Source: Pantoea wallisii (GTDB lineage Bacteria > Pseudomonadota > Gammaproteobacteria > Enterobacterales > Enterobacteriaceae). From it: a stretch of DNA of 64,000 nucleotides. The position numbers and the translations under genes are program-made. Location: NCBI RefSeq assembly GCF_002095485.1, contig NZ_MLFS01000010.1:1-64000 (forward strand), in the 5' to 3' direction. The notes below the pieces were generated by a model. That model searched no databases and was not told the DNA's origin. It saw only the letters and a program-made list of their open reading frames with translations. Of this stretch, positions 28,317 to 37,879 are shown in pieces; the first letter of the stretch is position 1, and each line of letters opens with the position of its first letter.

Positions 28317-29663
28317 TCAGGCGCCATCGGTAATGGGTTTTCTCACCAGCAGCAGATAGGCCAGCGCACCCACCACCGTGACACCGGCACAGATCATCAG
28401 TGCAAGGCTGAACGATTTAGTGGTATCCAGCACCCAGCCGGTGATGATTGGCGCGAAGGAGGCAAACACAAAGCTGGCAAAGTTCTGGATACTGCCGACC
28501 GACGCCGTCATACGCGCTGTAACGTTGGCATGAATCAGACCCCAGCAGGAGGTGCCGGCAAAGTGGATGCAGAACAGTGCCATCCCAATCAGCGCGACGG
28601 CGCTGGTGGTATCCGTGGCGCGCGTAACAAGGGTGGTGAACGCGGCTGACAGCAGCATGCCGCTTACGATCGACACTTTGCGCACCTTCACGGCATCCAT
28701 ACCGCGGCGCACCAGCGCATCCACCGCGTAGCCATTCAGCAGCATACCGGCGGCGCCAAACAGGAAGGGAATCGCCGCCAGCAGGCCCGTACTTTTTAAA
28801 TCCAGATGATAGGTTGATTGCAGATATCCCGGCAGCCAGGCGATGTAGAGCCACGCCGTGTAGTTGATGCCGCTAAAGCCAATCATCATGCCCCACATGG
28901 TGCGCTGCTTAAACAGGCCGCGCCACTCGGCAAAGCTCAGCGGCTCTTTGCGGGATGCTACGCTGCCAGCCTGCAGATAGTGGATCTCTTCACCGCTCAG
29001 CGTGTTGTTATCACGGTCGCGGTAAGTCAGATACCAGCCAATCGCGAGGAACATCCCCAGTACGCCGATGGTGACAAACATGCCGCGCCAGCCCATTACC
29101 AGCATCATGGCGGCGAGAATCGGCGGGGCAATCGACAGGCCAATCATCGAGGCGGCGTTAAACATGCCCATCGGCATACCGCGATCTTTGATATTGAACC
29201 AGTCATTGATCACTTTAACGCCGCAGGGGTTCATCGGTGCTTCACCGATCCCCAGGCCAATACGCACCAGCACAAACTGGGTAAAGTTATGCACCAGGCC
29301 GGCTGCCGCCTGGAACAGCGACCAGAAAAACATCCCGATCGCCAGCATAATGCGCGGGCCTTTGCGGTCCAGCAGCGCTCCGCACGGCAGCTGCGCTAAT
29401 CCGTACGCCAGCGAGAAGGCTGAAAGCAGCACGCCGATCTCCGTCGCGGAGAGTCCCAGCTCTTCGCGAATGGTCATGTTCGCCACCGAGAGCGAACTGC
29501 GGTCAAGGTAGTTAATGATGGCGGCAAACAGCAGCAGCAGCATAGCCGTAATCTGGATCTTGCGGATGCGCGGTGAACGCACCACATCACCGCGTGCCGG
29601 AACGAACTCCTGCCCTTGGTGTTCGGGCGCGTTCTGGCGACCACGCGTCGATGTATTTTCCAT
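28317..29663 (-). CDS. lgoT: MFS sugar-acid transporter, probable L-galactonate permease
   Basis: 448 residues from ATG at 29663, which has GGGAGG upstream; the longer frame from 29720 lacks this. Twelve-helix anion:cation symporter family protein with INYLDRSSLSVANMTIREELG (helix 1-2), GALLDRKGPR loop and GIGEAPMNPCG. The adjoining LgoR- and LgoD-type genes identify it as the L-galactonate transporter by context; paralogues for other hexonates (GarP, DgoT) are the alternative. Inner membrane. Confidence 0.82.
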   Translation of the reverse strand: MENTSTRGRQNAPEHQGQEFVPARGDVVRSPRIRKIQITAMLLLLFAAIINYLDRSSLSVANMTIREELGLSATEIGVLLSAFSLAYGLAQLPCGALLDRKGPRIMLAIGMFFWSLFQAAAGLVHNFTQFVLVRIGLGIGEAPMNPCGVKVINDWFNIKDRGMPMGMFNAASMIGLSIAPPILAAMMLVMGWRGMFVTIGVLGMFLAIGWYLTYRDRDNNTLSGEEIHYLQAGSVASRKEPLSFAEWRGLFKQRTMWGMMIGFSGINYTAWLYIAWLPGYLQSTYHLDLKSTGLLAAIPFLFGAAGMLLNGYAVDALVRRGMDAVKVRKVSIVSGMLLSAAFTTLVTRATDTTSAVALIGMALFCIHFAGTSCWGLIHANVTARMTASVGSIQNFASFVFASFAPIITGWVLDTTKSFSLALMICAGVTVVGALAYLLLVRKPITDGA

Positions 29664-29838
29664 TGCAACCTCCCGGGTGGGGTACTTATCGTTATCAGTC
29701 GTTGGCTCCTGCGGCAGCAAAGCGGTACTGCCGCAATGGATTGTTTCCGAGACTAGAAGTAAACCGGCGGAGATGTTGCAAACATGTTTCTGATTCGTGC
29801 GGGCGCTTATGCTTTGTGGTTTTTAATCGGTTTTTAAT
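29664..29838. promoter_or_regulatory. lgoT upstream region with GGTTTTTAAT direct repeat
   Basis: GGTTTTTAAT occurs twice in tandem (29818-29827, 29829-29838), the second overlapping the lgoR stop. It equals the half-site of the dyad upstream of lgoR/lgoD at 30747-30768. A palindrome AAACATGTTT lies nearer lgoT. Candidate LgoR control sites. Confidence 0.45.
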
Positions 29839-30736
29839 TGTACTGCCGAAGAGAACGGATCATCGATGTTTTGGCCGTGGCAAGGTGCGCGTGCAGTGCG
29901 CATAGCGCATCCACATCCTGACGGCTGATCAGCGCAGTCAGTATCGCCATGTGCTCCTCAAGCGCGACAATATTCCGCTGCTTGAGATCGCTCTCATCCC
30001 ATTGATAGTGTGAGTGGAAAATCACAGAGATAATCTCCAGCGACTGGTTGAAAAAGGGGTTGTTGGCGGCTGAGAGAATCAGGGTATGCATCTCCTTATC
30101 CAGCGCCGCAAACTGCCGGTAGTTGCTGGCGATGGTGTCACGCAGGGTACGATGGCGATCCAGCAGATCGCGCGCCTGCATCCAGCGCTCATCATCCGCA
30201 GCGAGGTTCAGGAAGCGTGTTAACGCGTGGGTCTCCAGCATTTCGCGCAGCTCAAACAGCTTCGCGGCGTAATCCTGATCGAACTTTTTCATGCGCCACT
30301 GGCCACGCTTAACCGGCTCAAGCAGGTTATAGCGCATAAAGCGCAGCAGAAATTCACGTACGACAACCGGGCTGACTTTAACCCGCTGCGCCAGCTGCAG
30401 TTCGGTGAAGCTGTCGCCCGGTACCAGCTGGCGTTGGTTAATCAGATTAAAAAATGCCTGCTCAAACTGCAGCGCCTGCTGATCAATCGGCAGCGTCAGG
30501 TCGCTGAATCCATCCTCTTCGTCCGGAGCGCGCACGATCACCCACGTCTCTTCGACCTTCTCCAGCACACCGCGCAGATGCAGGTGGTGCAGGGTATGGC
30601 GCACCGTAGTCCGGCTGATATTGAACATCTCTGCCAGCGCCGCCTGCGGCGGTAACGGCGAGCGAATATGGCCGCGGGCGATAGCCTCCAGCATCTGGTT
30701 AATGACGTTCTGGCGCAAATTCTGACTTCGGCTCAT
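29834..30736 (-). CDS. lgoR: GntR/FadR-type regulator of L-galactonate genes
   Basis: 300 residues from ATG at 30736 (MSRSQNLRQNVINQMLEAIARG), matching E. coli LgoR/YjjM nearly throughout. It carries two winged-helix-like segments (ALAEMFNISRTTVRHTLHHL at about 33 and LAQRVKVSPVVVREFLLRF at about 127) and a C-terminal all-helical FCD ligand domain (LFELREMLETHALTRFLNL). The 15 extra upstream codons of the open frame have no counterpart. Same strand as lgoT; divergent from lgoD. Confidence 0.9.
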   Translation of the reverse strand: MSRSQNLRQNVINQMLEAIARGHIRSPLPPQAALAEMFNISRTTVRHTLHHLHLRGVLEKVEETWVIVRAPDEEDGFSDLTLPIDQQALQFEQAFFNLINQRQLVPGDSFTELQLAQRVKVSPVVVREFLLRFMRYNLLEPVKRGQWRMKKFDQDYAAKLFELREMLETHALTRFLNLAADDERWMQARDLLDRHRTLRDTIASNYRQFAALDKEMHTLILSAANNPFFNQSLEIISVIFHSHYQWDESDLKQRNIVALEEHMAILTALISRQDVDALCALHAHLATAKTSMIRSLRQYN

Positions 30737-30746
30737 CCGCTTCTCC

Positions 30747-30768
30747 GGTTTTTTATGCATTAAAAACC
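30747..30768. promoter_or_regulatory. Candidate LgoR operator in the lgoR-lgoD divergent region
   Basis: A 22-base dyad, GGTTTTTTATG followed by CATTAAAAACC, palindromic at 20 of 22 positions, 11 bases from the lgoR start and about 105 before lgoD. The half-site GGTTTTT(A)AT recurs before lgoT. Confidence 0.55.
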
Positions 30769-30872
30769 ACACAAAGCCCAAAAAAATCGTCCTGCTTCAC
30801 ATTTCCCACCGCGCATTAAACGGCAGCGCCTGATTTTCGCCATAACTGCGACATCAGCACAGGAGAGCAGCA

Positions 30873-31901
30873 ATGACAAACATGAGAACCCTGGTGGTCA
30901 CCGAGCCGCGCCATATGGTGTGGCAGCAGCGCGTAAAACCGACACCCGGTGCGCACGACGTTTTAATCAAACCGCTTACCGCCGGCATCTGCGGCACGGA
31001 TATTCACGCCTGGGCCGGGAATCAGCCGTTCTTCTCCTATCCACGCGTGCTGGGCCATGAGCTGTGTGGAGAAGTGGTGACGCTGGGCGCTGAAGCACAA
31101 GGGTTCCGGGTAGGACAGCGTGTGGCGCTGATCCCGTATGTCGCCTGCCAGCGCTGCGATGCGTGCCTGAGCGGGAAAACCAACTGCTGTGAGAACATTT
31201 CAGTGATCGGTGTGCACGAAGATGGGGGATTCTGTGAATTCCTCTGCGTGCCGGAGAGCAACCTGCTGGCAGTAGATGATGTGGCGCCGGAAGCGGCGGC
31301 GCTGATTGAGCCTTTTGCCATTAGCGCCCATGCGGTGCGGCGTGCTGCCGTCATCGCCGATGAGCAGGTGCTGGTGGTGGGTGCCGGTCCGATTGGCCTC
31401 GGCGTGGCCGCCATCGCCGCGGCAGCGGGCGCACAGGTGGTGGTCGCCGATACCAGCGCGCAGCGCCGCGAGCATGTGACGCAGCAGCTCCGGCTGGCCA
31501 CCGTCGATCCTCTGGCGCACGATTTTGACGCGGCGTTGCGCGCAGAGTTTGGCGGACGCCTGGCGGCAAAAGTGATTGATGCCACGGGCAATCCGGCGGC
31601 GATGAACGGCGCGGTAAAACTGATTCGCCATGGCGGCACCATTGTGTTTGTCGGCCTGCATAAAGGCGACCTGGTGATTCCGGATACCGAGTTCCATAAG
31701 AAAGAGACGACCCTGATGGGGAGCCGCAACGCCACGCGCGAAGATTTTGATAAAGTGCGCGAACTGATGGCGAACGGCCAGCTGCGTGCCGACATGATGC
31801 TGAATCGTCACTATGATTTCTCCGGGCTGGCCGACTGTTTTGAGACGGAAGTGATTAACAATCGCGCGCTGATTAAGGGCGTGATTCATTTCACGCGGTA
31901 G
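30873..31901 (+). CDS. lgoD: L-galactonate 5-dehydrogenase (zinc alcohol dehydrogenase family)
   Basis: 342 residues, AGGAG before ATG. MDR fold: catalytic zinc ligands C and H in GICGTDIHAW (about 40) and GHELCGEVV (about 63), structural-zinc cysteines in CQRCDACLSGKTNCCEN (about 93-109), and coenzyme motif VVGAGPIGLGVAAIAAAAG (about 167). Very close to my recollection of E. coli LgoD/YjjN, which oxidises L-galactonate to D-tagaturonate. Divergent from its regulator. Confidence 0.92.
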   Translation: MTNMRTLVVTEPRHMVWQQRVKPTPGAHDVLIKPLTAGICGTDIHAWAGNQPFFSYPRVLGHELCGEVVTLGAEAQGFRVGQRVALIPYVACQRCDACLSGKTNCCENISVIGVHEDGGFCEFLCVPESNLLAVDDVAPEAAALIEPFAISAHAVRRAAVIADEQVLVVGAGPIGLGVAAIAAAAGAQVVVADTSAQRREHVTQQLRLATVDPLAHDFDAALRAEFGGRLAAKVIDATGNPAAMNGAVKLIRHGGTIVFVGLHKGDLVIPDTEFHKKETTLMGSRNATREDFDKVRELMANGQLRADMMLNRHYDFSGLADCFETEVINNRALIKGVIHFTR

Positions 31902-32075
31902 CGGCGCACAGGCATTCAGAGCGGGCCCGGACACTGAACACGGTCAGAAGGCATGGATGCCGTTGTGGCTGAAAACCCTCTCTCTTCAGGCTCTTGTCAT
32001 GGCCAGCCCACGGCTCACACCTTGTCACCTTTACCCATATTGTCTCCTTTCTGCTGCCAGCGTATTATCGTGCGC
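31902..32075. other. Non-coding stretch between lgoD and the fluoride riboswitch
   Basis: No ORF supported. Contains a possible crcB -10 box TATTAT at 32063-32068; no strong -35 seen. Confidence 0.4.
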
Positions 32076-32142
32076 CTGAGGTGATGGCGTGCCACCTTAC
32101 CCAACCGCCGTTCTGGTAACCAGACGGCTGATGACGCCTGAC
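32076..32142 (+). ncRNA. Fluoride riboswitch (crcB motif)
   Basis: The conserved blocks of the crcB RNA are present in order: CTGAGGTGATGGCGTGCCACC (within 32076-32095) and GGCTGATGACGCCTG (32126-32140), with the hairpin ACCGCCGTTCTGGTAACCAG-type stem between. Downstream, CTGACAACACAC can pair with GTGTGTCAG at about 32172-32181, a plausible expression platform ahead of crcB. The class binds fluoride and turns on fluoride export. Confidence 0.88.
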
Positions 32143-32233
32143 AACACACGTATCCTTGCGCGGGAGACGGCGGTGTGTCAGGTGACTCTCCTGCCGCGGC
32201 CCTGCGCGTATCCCATTTCAGGAGCTTCATAAG

Positions 32234-32611
32234 ATGTTGAAATCGCTGTTTGCGGTGATGATCGGTGGCGCGGCGGGCTGTACGTTACGCTGGCTTATCT
32301 CGTTACGTTTCAATGCTTTTTTTCCGAATTTGCCGCCGGGCACGCTAATCGTAAACCTTGTCGGTGGCTTTATCATCGGTGCGGCGATGGCGTTCTTTGT
32401 GCGCAACCCGCATATCGATCCCGCCTGGAAATTGTTAATCGTCACCGGCCTGTGTGGCGGGCTCACCACGTTCTCTACCTTCTCGGCGGAAATTGTCACC
32501 TTGCTACAATCAGGGAAGTATCTCTGGGCGATGACCAGCGTCATGGTGCATGTGATCGGCTCACTGCTGATGACCTTCGCCGGTTTTGCCGCGGTGACCC
32601 TGCTGGGCTAA
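32234..32611 (+). CDS. crcB: Fluoride channel/exporter CrcB (Fluc)
   Basis: 125 residues, four helices, inner membrane dual-topology dimer. Family signatures GGAAGCTLRWLIS (N-terminal), NLVGGFIIG (about 36) and TGLCGGLTTFSTFSAE (about 76-91), which carries the Na+ and phenylalanine-box residues. Preceded by a fluoride riboswitch, so probably induced by fluoride. Confidence 0.96.
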   Translation: MLKSLFAVMIGGAAGCTLRWLISLRFNAFFPNLPPGTLIVNLVGGFIIGAAMAFFVRNPHIDPAWKLLIVTGLCGGLTTFSTFSAEIVTLLQSGKYLWAMTSVMVHVIGSLLMTFAGFAAVTLLG

Positions 32612-32711
32612 TCGGCGCTTGAAATCCCCCTTAAGAGGTAGATACTGATCGAGGTTCTGTCCGCCCCAGGGCAGAACCCTCACCGATTATCCGGACGATT
32701 AAGGAGCCTTT

Positions 32712-33509
32712 ATGCCGCAAAATCCCAAATTCCTTAACCTGGTGCTGTTGAGCGGTGAACCTGAGCACAAGCTGCGTGCCGCGCGCGCGGCGGGTTTCGG
32801 GCAGGTTGAGATATGGCGCGAAGACATTGATGCCAGCACGCCGCAGCTGGCGAACGCGTTGAACCTTGGCTTTACTAATGTGCAGGTACTGCGGGATTTC
32901 ACCGGCGCACCGGGGGATGAACGGCTGCAAAAACGTGCCGAACTGCGCGAGTTTATCCGGCTGGCACAGACAATTGGCTGCGACACTATTCAGGCTCCTG
33001 CTACCACCCGTGAAGATTGCATTCCTGAACGTATCGATGAAGATTTGCGCTGGCTGGCGTCAGAAGCAGCACGCTACAACATGCGCATCATGTACGAGCC
33101 CATGGCGTGGTGCAGCGTTGATAACACCCTGCCGCTGGCGTGGCAGCGCCTGCAACGGCTGGATCAGCCCAACATCGGGCTGGTGGTCGATCTGTTCCAC
33201 ATCTGTGCATTAGGCGGCGACGCTTCGCAGCTCGACGGCATCCCCGCCGATCGCATCTACGAAGTACAGCTGTGTGACATGGCCGACGTGCCGCCGCAGG
33301 GCAAAGAGGCGCTAAGCGAGTACGCGCGCCACCAGCGGCTGCTGCCGGGTGACGGCATTATCGATGTCGCGCGCTTTGTCGATAAGCTGAAGAGCGCGGG
33401 CTATTGTGGGCCGGTCGGCATTGAAGTCTTCAATGACGATCTTAAAGCGCAACCCGCTGACGTCGCCGCACAGCGAGCCTGGCAGGCGCTGAACCGCTAC
33501 TGGCCCTAA
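32712..33509 (+). CDS. Sugar phosphate isomerase/epimerase-type TIM-barrel protein
   Basis: 265 residues of the AP-endonuclease-2/xylose-isomerase-like superfamily: YEPMAWCSV (metal E at about 133), GLVVDLFHICALGG (D and H at about 159), YEVQLCDM (about 184) and PVGIEVFND (E near the end). AAGGAG eight bases before ATG. Related to hydroxypyruvate isomerase and IolE/IolI; no partner genes fix the substrate. Stop overlaps the convergent esterase stop by a few bases. Confidence 0.82.
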   Translation: MPQNPKFLNLVLLSGEPEHKLRAARAAGFGQVEIWREDIDASTPQLANALNLGFTNVQVLRDFTGAPGDERLQKRAELREFIRLAQTIGCDTIQAPATTREDCIPERIDEDLRWLASEAARYNMRIMYEPMAWCSVDNTLPLAWQRLQRLDQPNIGLVVDLFHICALGGDASQLDGIPADRIYEVQLCDMADVPPQGKEALSEYARHQRLLPGDGIIDVARFVDKLKSAGYCGPVGIEVFNDDLKAQPADVAAQRAWQALNRYWP

Positions 33510-34110
33510 TCCTGCAAACACTGCGCGATATACGCCGCCGCCTGCATCGCGCCCTGCGCCGAGATGGTGTGGCCGGTGGCGGCTTCGTAATGCGCCTCAA
33601 CATGCACGCCCGCGGCCTGCAAACGCTGCGCGGCAGATTCGCTCTCGCTAAACGGAATCACATCATCGGCTTTGCCGTGCACAATCAGGCTGAAGCGAAC
33701 GGCTGCGGCGCCGGTATCCCGTCAAAGGAGAGGCGACCGGAGAAGGCTACTACGCCCGCCAGCGGATAGCGCCCGGAGGCCAGCGCGTCCAGCGCCATGA
33801 TTGAGCCCTGGGAAAAACCAACCAGAATCACCTTATCCCATGCATCCGCCATACCGTGCTGTGCCATCAGCTGTTGTAGCGTCTGATCGAACGCCGCCCG
33901 CGCTGCCCGCACGCGTGCCGGACGATTTTCCGGCGTGATGCCGGTCAGACTAAACCACTGATACCCCATCGCATGTTCAAACGGAAAGGGCGCATCAGGC
34001 GCAGCAAAAGCCACATCCGGCAGCAGCGAGGCCCAGTGCTGTCCCAGCCCCGCCAAATCCGCGCCATTGCTGCCCACGCCATGTAAAAAGATCGCTAATG
34101 CTTTTGCCAC
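33506..34110 (-). CDS. Alpha/beta-hydrolase carboxylesterase (YpfH-like), apparent frameshift
   Basis: Phospholipase/carboxylesterase family: IFLHGVGSNGADL at the N-terminus (oxyanion hole), nucleophile serine in LVGFSQGSIMAL (about 97), then after a frame break HGKADDVIPFSES (catalytic D) and ATGHTISAQGAMQ (catalytic H). The break is a missing G at 33688-33689 (GG, expected GGG; C on the coding strand). With it restored the protein is 201 residues. GTG start at 34110 with AAGGAG upstream. Shorter than E. coli YpfH (232) and not certainly its orthologue. Confidence 0.82.
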
Positions 34111-34319
34111 AGTCCAGCTCCTTATTAACCTTATGCGCCATAATCGGTAAGCGATGCCATCCCGCGCGCATGGCGCAATCGCAAACCGCCAGCATACGCG
34201 GTGAAGGGCAATTGTGCACCGGCCGTAGTGCGCTTAGTCATTCAGTGCGCCGCACCTTTCGCCGCGCGGAAAAACCTGCTGAACTACAGATTCGCTTTTT
34301 CGCTGGCCGGGAGCCATGC

Positions 34320-35444
34320 ATGTCTTTACTTCATCTGCCTTCGCTGGCAGACATTTCTGCCGCCGAATGGGATGCGCTGTTACCGGACGATCAGCCGTTT
34401 TTACGCCACGCGTTCCTGCTAACGCTGGAAGAGAGCGGCAGCGTGCGCGCCGAAAACGGCTGGCAGCCCGACCATCTGCTGTGGCACGAAAACGGCGCGG
34501 TACGTGCCGCCTTGCCGGGCTATCGCAAACGCAACTCATGGGGTGAGTATGTCTTCGATCACGCGTGGGCCGATGCCTGCCAGCGCGCGGGGATTGCCTA
34601 TTACCCTAAATGGCTCGGTGCCATTCCGTATAGTCCGGTAACCGGTGCGCGCCTGCTGGGCGATCGCGACGCCATCAGCCAGTTACTGACCGCGCTGCCG
34701 GACAATCTGTTACGGCACGGCCTGAGCGGGGCGCACATCAACTTCACCACGCCCGATGCCGGTGACCTGCTGGCGCAGCAGCCCGCGTGGCTGGCGCGCC
34801 TCGGCGTGCAGTATCACTGGCACAATAAAGGCTACCGGGATTTTCAGGACTTTCTCGACACGCTGATGTCGCGCAAGCGCAAACAGCTGCGTAAAGAGCG
34901 TGAGCAGGTTACGCACAGCGGATTTGATTTCACCTGGTATCGCGGCGATGCGTTACGCGAAGATCAGTGGGATTTCGTCTACACCTGCTACGCCAACACC
35001 TATGCGGTGCGCGGCCAGCATCCCTACCTGACGCGCAGCTTCTTTAGCCTGCTGGCCGAACGCATGCCGCAGGCGATTCGCGTGGTGATTGCCACCGTCC
35101 AGGGTCAGCCAGCCGCGATGGCGTTTTATTTAAAAGACAGCACCACGCTCTACGGCCGTTACTGGGGCTGCCTGGCGGAGTTTGATCGTCTGCATTTTGA
35201 AACCTGTTTCTATCAGGGCATGGCGTTCGCCATTGCGGAGGGATTGCAGCGCTTTGATGCCGGTGCCCAGGGTGAGCACAAGCTGGTGCGTGGTTTTGAG
35301 CCGCAGCTAACGCAATCCTGGCACTATCTGTGCCATGAAGGATTACGCGCTGCGGTAGAGGATTTTCTCGTGCAGGAGCGGGCAGGAGTGCGCGCCTGGG
35401 CGCTGGAGGCGTGCGAATCCCTGCCATACCGGCGCGGCGATTAA
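34320..35444 (+). CDS. GNAT-fold peptidogalycan biosynthesis-type protein (DUF482/COG3146)
   Basis: 374 residues from ATG at 34320 with GGGAG upstream; the open frame extends 222 bases further left without family similarity. Motifs of the family: SWGEYVFDHAWADA (about 83), SRKRKQLRKEREQV (about 183), YTCYANTYAVRGQHPYLTRSFF (about 222) and RYWGCLAEFDRLHFETCFYQG (about 280). COG3146 members look like FemAB-type acyl- or aminoacyl-transferases; the reaction is unknown. Ends overlapping the convergent ABC transporter stop by 4 bases. Confidence 0.8.
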   Translation: MSLLHLPSLADISAAEWDALLPDDQPFLRHAFLLTLEESGSVRAENGWQPDHLLWHENGAVRAALPGYRKRNSWGEYVFDHAWADACQRAGIAYYPKWLGAIPYSPVTGARLLGDRDAISQLLTALPDNLLRHGLSGAHINFTTPDAGDLLAQQPAWLARLGVQYHWHNKGYRDFQDFLDTLMSRKRKQLRKEREQVTHSGFDFTWYRGDALREDQWDFVYTCYANTYAVRGQHPYLTRSFFSLLAERMPQAIRVVIATVQGQPAAMAFYLKDSTTLYGRYWGCLAEFDRLHFETCFYQGMAFAIAEGLQRFDAGAQGEHKLVRGFEPQLTQSWHYLCHEGLRAAVEDFLVQERAGVRAWALEACESLPYRRGD

Positions 35445-37273
35445 TCTGCGCCGACAAAACCGCCGGTCTGATGTTGCCACAGTCGCGCGTACAAGCCACC
35501 GTGCGCCAGCAGCTCGCGGTGGTTACCCATCTCAACGATTTCGCCTTTCTCCAGCACGACCAGGCGATCCATCTTCGCGATGGTTGATAAGCGGTGGGCA
35601 ATGGCGATTACCGTTTTCCCCTGCATCAGCGTCTCCAGACTCTCCTGAATTGCCGCTTCCACTTCGGAATCCAGCGCGGAGGTGGCCTCATCCATGATCA
35701 GGATCGGCGCATCCTTCAGCAGCACGCGGGCAATGGCAATACGCTGACGCTGGCCGCCGGAGAGCTTCACGCCGCGCTCACCCACGTGAGCACCCAGCCC
35801 GGTGCGGCCCTGGGGATCGGAGAGCAGCGGAATGAACTCGTCGGCGCGGGCGCGAATAATCGCCGCCTGCAGCTCGGCCTCGGTGGCATCCGGGCGACCA
35901 TAGAGCAAGTTCTCACGAATCGAGCGGTGCAGCAGAGAGGTGTCCTGCGTGATCATGCCAATCTGGCTGCGCAGACTCTCCTGCGTGACCTCTGCGATGT
36001 TGTGATCGTCAATCACGATGCGCCCGCCGTTGATGTCATACAGCCGCAGCAGCAGGTTCACCAGCGTTGATTTTCCTGCCCCAGACGGACCAATCAGACC
36101 GATCTTCTCGCCCGGTTTGATGTTCAGGTTCAGGCGATTAATCACCTGACGGCTGCCGCCGTAATCAAAGCGCACATCCTCAAACCGGATCTGACCACGC
36201 GTCACCTGCAGCTTCTGCGCTTTGGGCGCATCCTGCACGCTGAGCGGCTGCGCAATGGTGTTCAGGCCATCCTGCACCATACCAATATTTTCAAAGATGC
36301 CGTTCACCACCCACATGATCCAGCCGGACATGTTAACCAGGCGAATCACCAGCCCGGTGGCCAGCGCAATCGCGCCGACGCTGATCAGCGACTGGCTCCA
36401 TAACCACAGCGCCAGGCCCGAGGTGCTGACAATCAGCAGGCCATTCAGCGTAGAGAGCGTGATGTCCATGGTGGTCACCATACGGCTGGCGTGCTGCGTT
36501 TTGTTGGTCTGCTCCTGAATCGCCTCGCGCGCGTAGCGCTTTTCCAGGTCGTTATGCGCAAACAGTTTGATGGTGGCAATATTGGTGTAGCCATCAACGA
36601 TGGTACCCATCAGTTTAGAGCGCGCTTCAGAAGAGACCACCGAACGCTGCTTAACGCGCGGCACAAAGAAGCGCAGCGACAGGCTATAGGCGACGATCCA
36701 GATAATCAGCGGAATCATCAGGCGCCAGTCCGCCTCCGCGAACAGCACCAGCGAGGTGACGGCGTAGATCACCACGTGCCAGATAGCATCCACCAGCTGT
36801 ACGGCAGAGTCACGCAGTGAGTTACCGGTCTGCATAATGCGCTGGGCGATGCGTCCGGCAAAATCATTCTGGAAGAAGTTCAGGCTCTGGCGCAGCACAT
36901 AGTTGTGGTGCTGCCAGCGGATCATGCTGGTCATACTGGGGTTAATGCTTTGATGCACCAGCATATCATGTACCGCGATCACCACCGGCCGCAGGATCAG
37001 CGCCACCGCGGCCATCCACAACAGAATTGACCAGTTTTCACGGAACAGCGTGGCGGGTGTGGAGTGATTGACCAGGTCGATAATGCGGCTGAGATAGCTG
37101 AACAGCGCCACTTCGATCAGCGCCTGCGCCAGCCCGACCACCAGCAGCGCGAGGAAGCTTGGCCACACCTGGCGCAGGTAGTAGAGGTAAAACGGCCACA
37201 CGCGCGTGGGCGGCGAGTCGGTGGGGGCATCCTGGAAAATATTGATAAAACGTTCAAAACGACGATACAACAT
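35441..37273 (-). CDS. ABC exporter half-transporter (membrane domain fused to ATPase)
   Basis: 610 residues: six-helix type I exporter domain (about 25-330) and a nucleotide-binding domain with Walker A GPSGAGKST (about 395), Q-loop MITQDTSLL, signature KLSGGQRQRIA (about 500), Walker B LIMDEATSALD and switch IAHRLST. Works as a homodimer or with a partner; the substrate is unknown (lipid, drug or peptide). Alone on its strand, so a homodimer is likely. Confidence 0.9.
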   Translation of the reverse strand: MLYRRFERFINIFQDAPTDSPPTRVWPFYLYYLRQVWPSFLALLVVGLAQALIEVALFSYLSRIIDLVNHSTPATLFRENWSILLWMAAVALILRPVVIAVHDMLVHQSINPSMTSMIRWQHHNYVLRQSLNFFQNDFAGRIAQRIMQTGNSLRDSAVQLVDAIWHVVIYAVTSLVLFAEADWRLMIPLIIWIVAYSLSLRFFVPRVKQRSVVSSEARSKLMGTIVDGYTNIATIKLFAHNDLEKRYAREAIQEQTNKTQHASRMVTTMDITLSTLNGLLIVSTSGLALWLWSQSLISVGAIALATGLVIRLVNMSGWIMWVVNGIFENIGMVQDGLNTIAQPLSVQDAPKAQKLQVTRGQIRFEDVRFDYGGSRQVINRLNLNIKPGEKIGLIGPSGAGKSTLVNLLLRLYDINGGRIVIDDHNIAEVTQESLRSQIGMITQDTSLLHRSIRENLLYGRPDATEAELQAAIIRARADEFIPLLSDPQGRTGLGAHVGERGVKLSGGQRQRIAIARVLLKDAPILIMDEATSALDSEVEAAIQESLETLMQGKTVIAIAHRLSTIAKMDRLVVLEKGEIVEMGNHRELLAHGGLYARLWQHQTGGFVGAD

Positions 37274-37336
37274 AGGGGCACTCTTTCCGATCGGTGAGAG
37301 TTAACAGCTTAGTGCAACTGAACAGGGAATACCGAC

Positions 37337-37831
37337 ATGGAACTGAAGATTCGCGGTCGTGAACCGGCCGATGCTGCGGCTTATCAACGCCTTTACAGCC
37401 ACCCGGAAGTGTATCGCTGGACCACCCAGCTGCCGTTCCCCAGCGTGGCAACCTGGCAGAAAAAGTTTGAGCGCATGGACGCAGAGGGTTACATCGCCTT
37501 TATTGCCGAGATCGACGGGCAGATGGTGGGCGAGCTCACGCTGTTTACCGAACAACGCCCGCGCACGCGCCACAGCCTGAGCTTTGGCATTAGCGTAGAT
37601 CCGGCTTTTAGTGGACGCGGCATTGGCGAGCAGCTGATTCGCACCGGCATCGATTACGCCTTCAACTGGCTGGGCATCGTGCGCGTTGAGCTGGAGGTGT
37701 TTCACGATAATCAACGTGCGCTGCGGCTGTATCAGCGTCTGGGATTCGAGCAGGAGGGCGTCAAGCGCAAAGCCTGCCTGCGTGAAGGCGAGTATCACGA
37801 CATCATCGTGATGGCGAAATTGCGGGATTAA
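37337..37831 (+). CDS. GNAT acetyltransferase, YhhY-like
   Basis: 164 residues with the acetyl-CoA pyrophosphate loop DPAFSGRGIGEQLIRTG (about 93-109) and the C-terminal NQRALRLYQRLGFEQEG motif (about 128). Resembles E. coli YhhY (an amino-acid N-acetyltransferase) in length and in HPEVYRWT...PFPS. Orthology is not certain. Followed by a long palindrome. Confidence 0.8.
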   Translation: MELKIRGREPADAAAYQRLYSHPEVYRWTTQLPFPSVATWQKKFERMDAEGYIAFIAEIDGQMVGELTLFTEQRPRTRHSLSFGISVDPAFSGRGIGEQLIRTGIDYAFNWLGIVRVELEVFHDNQRALRLYQRLGFEQEGVKRKACLREGEYHDIIVMAKLRD

Positions 37832-37879
37832 GAAGAAGGGCGATATATCGCGCTGCTTTGCATCACGGCACTCGCGAAC

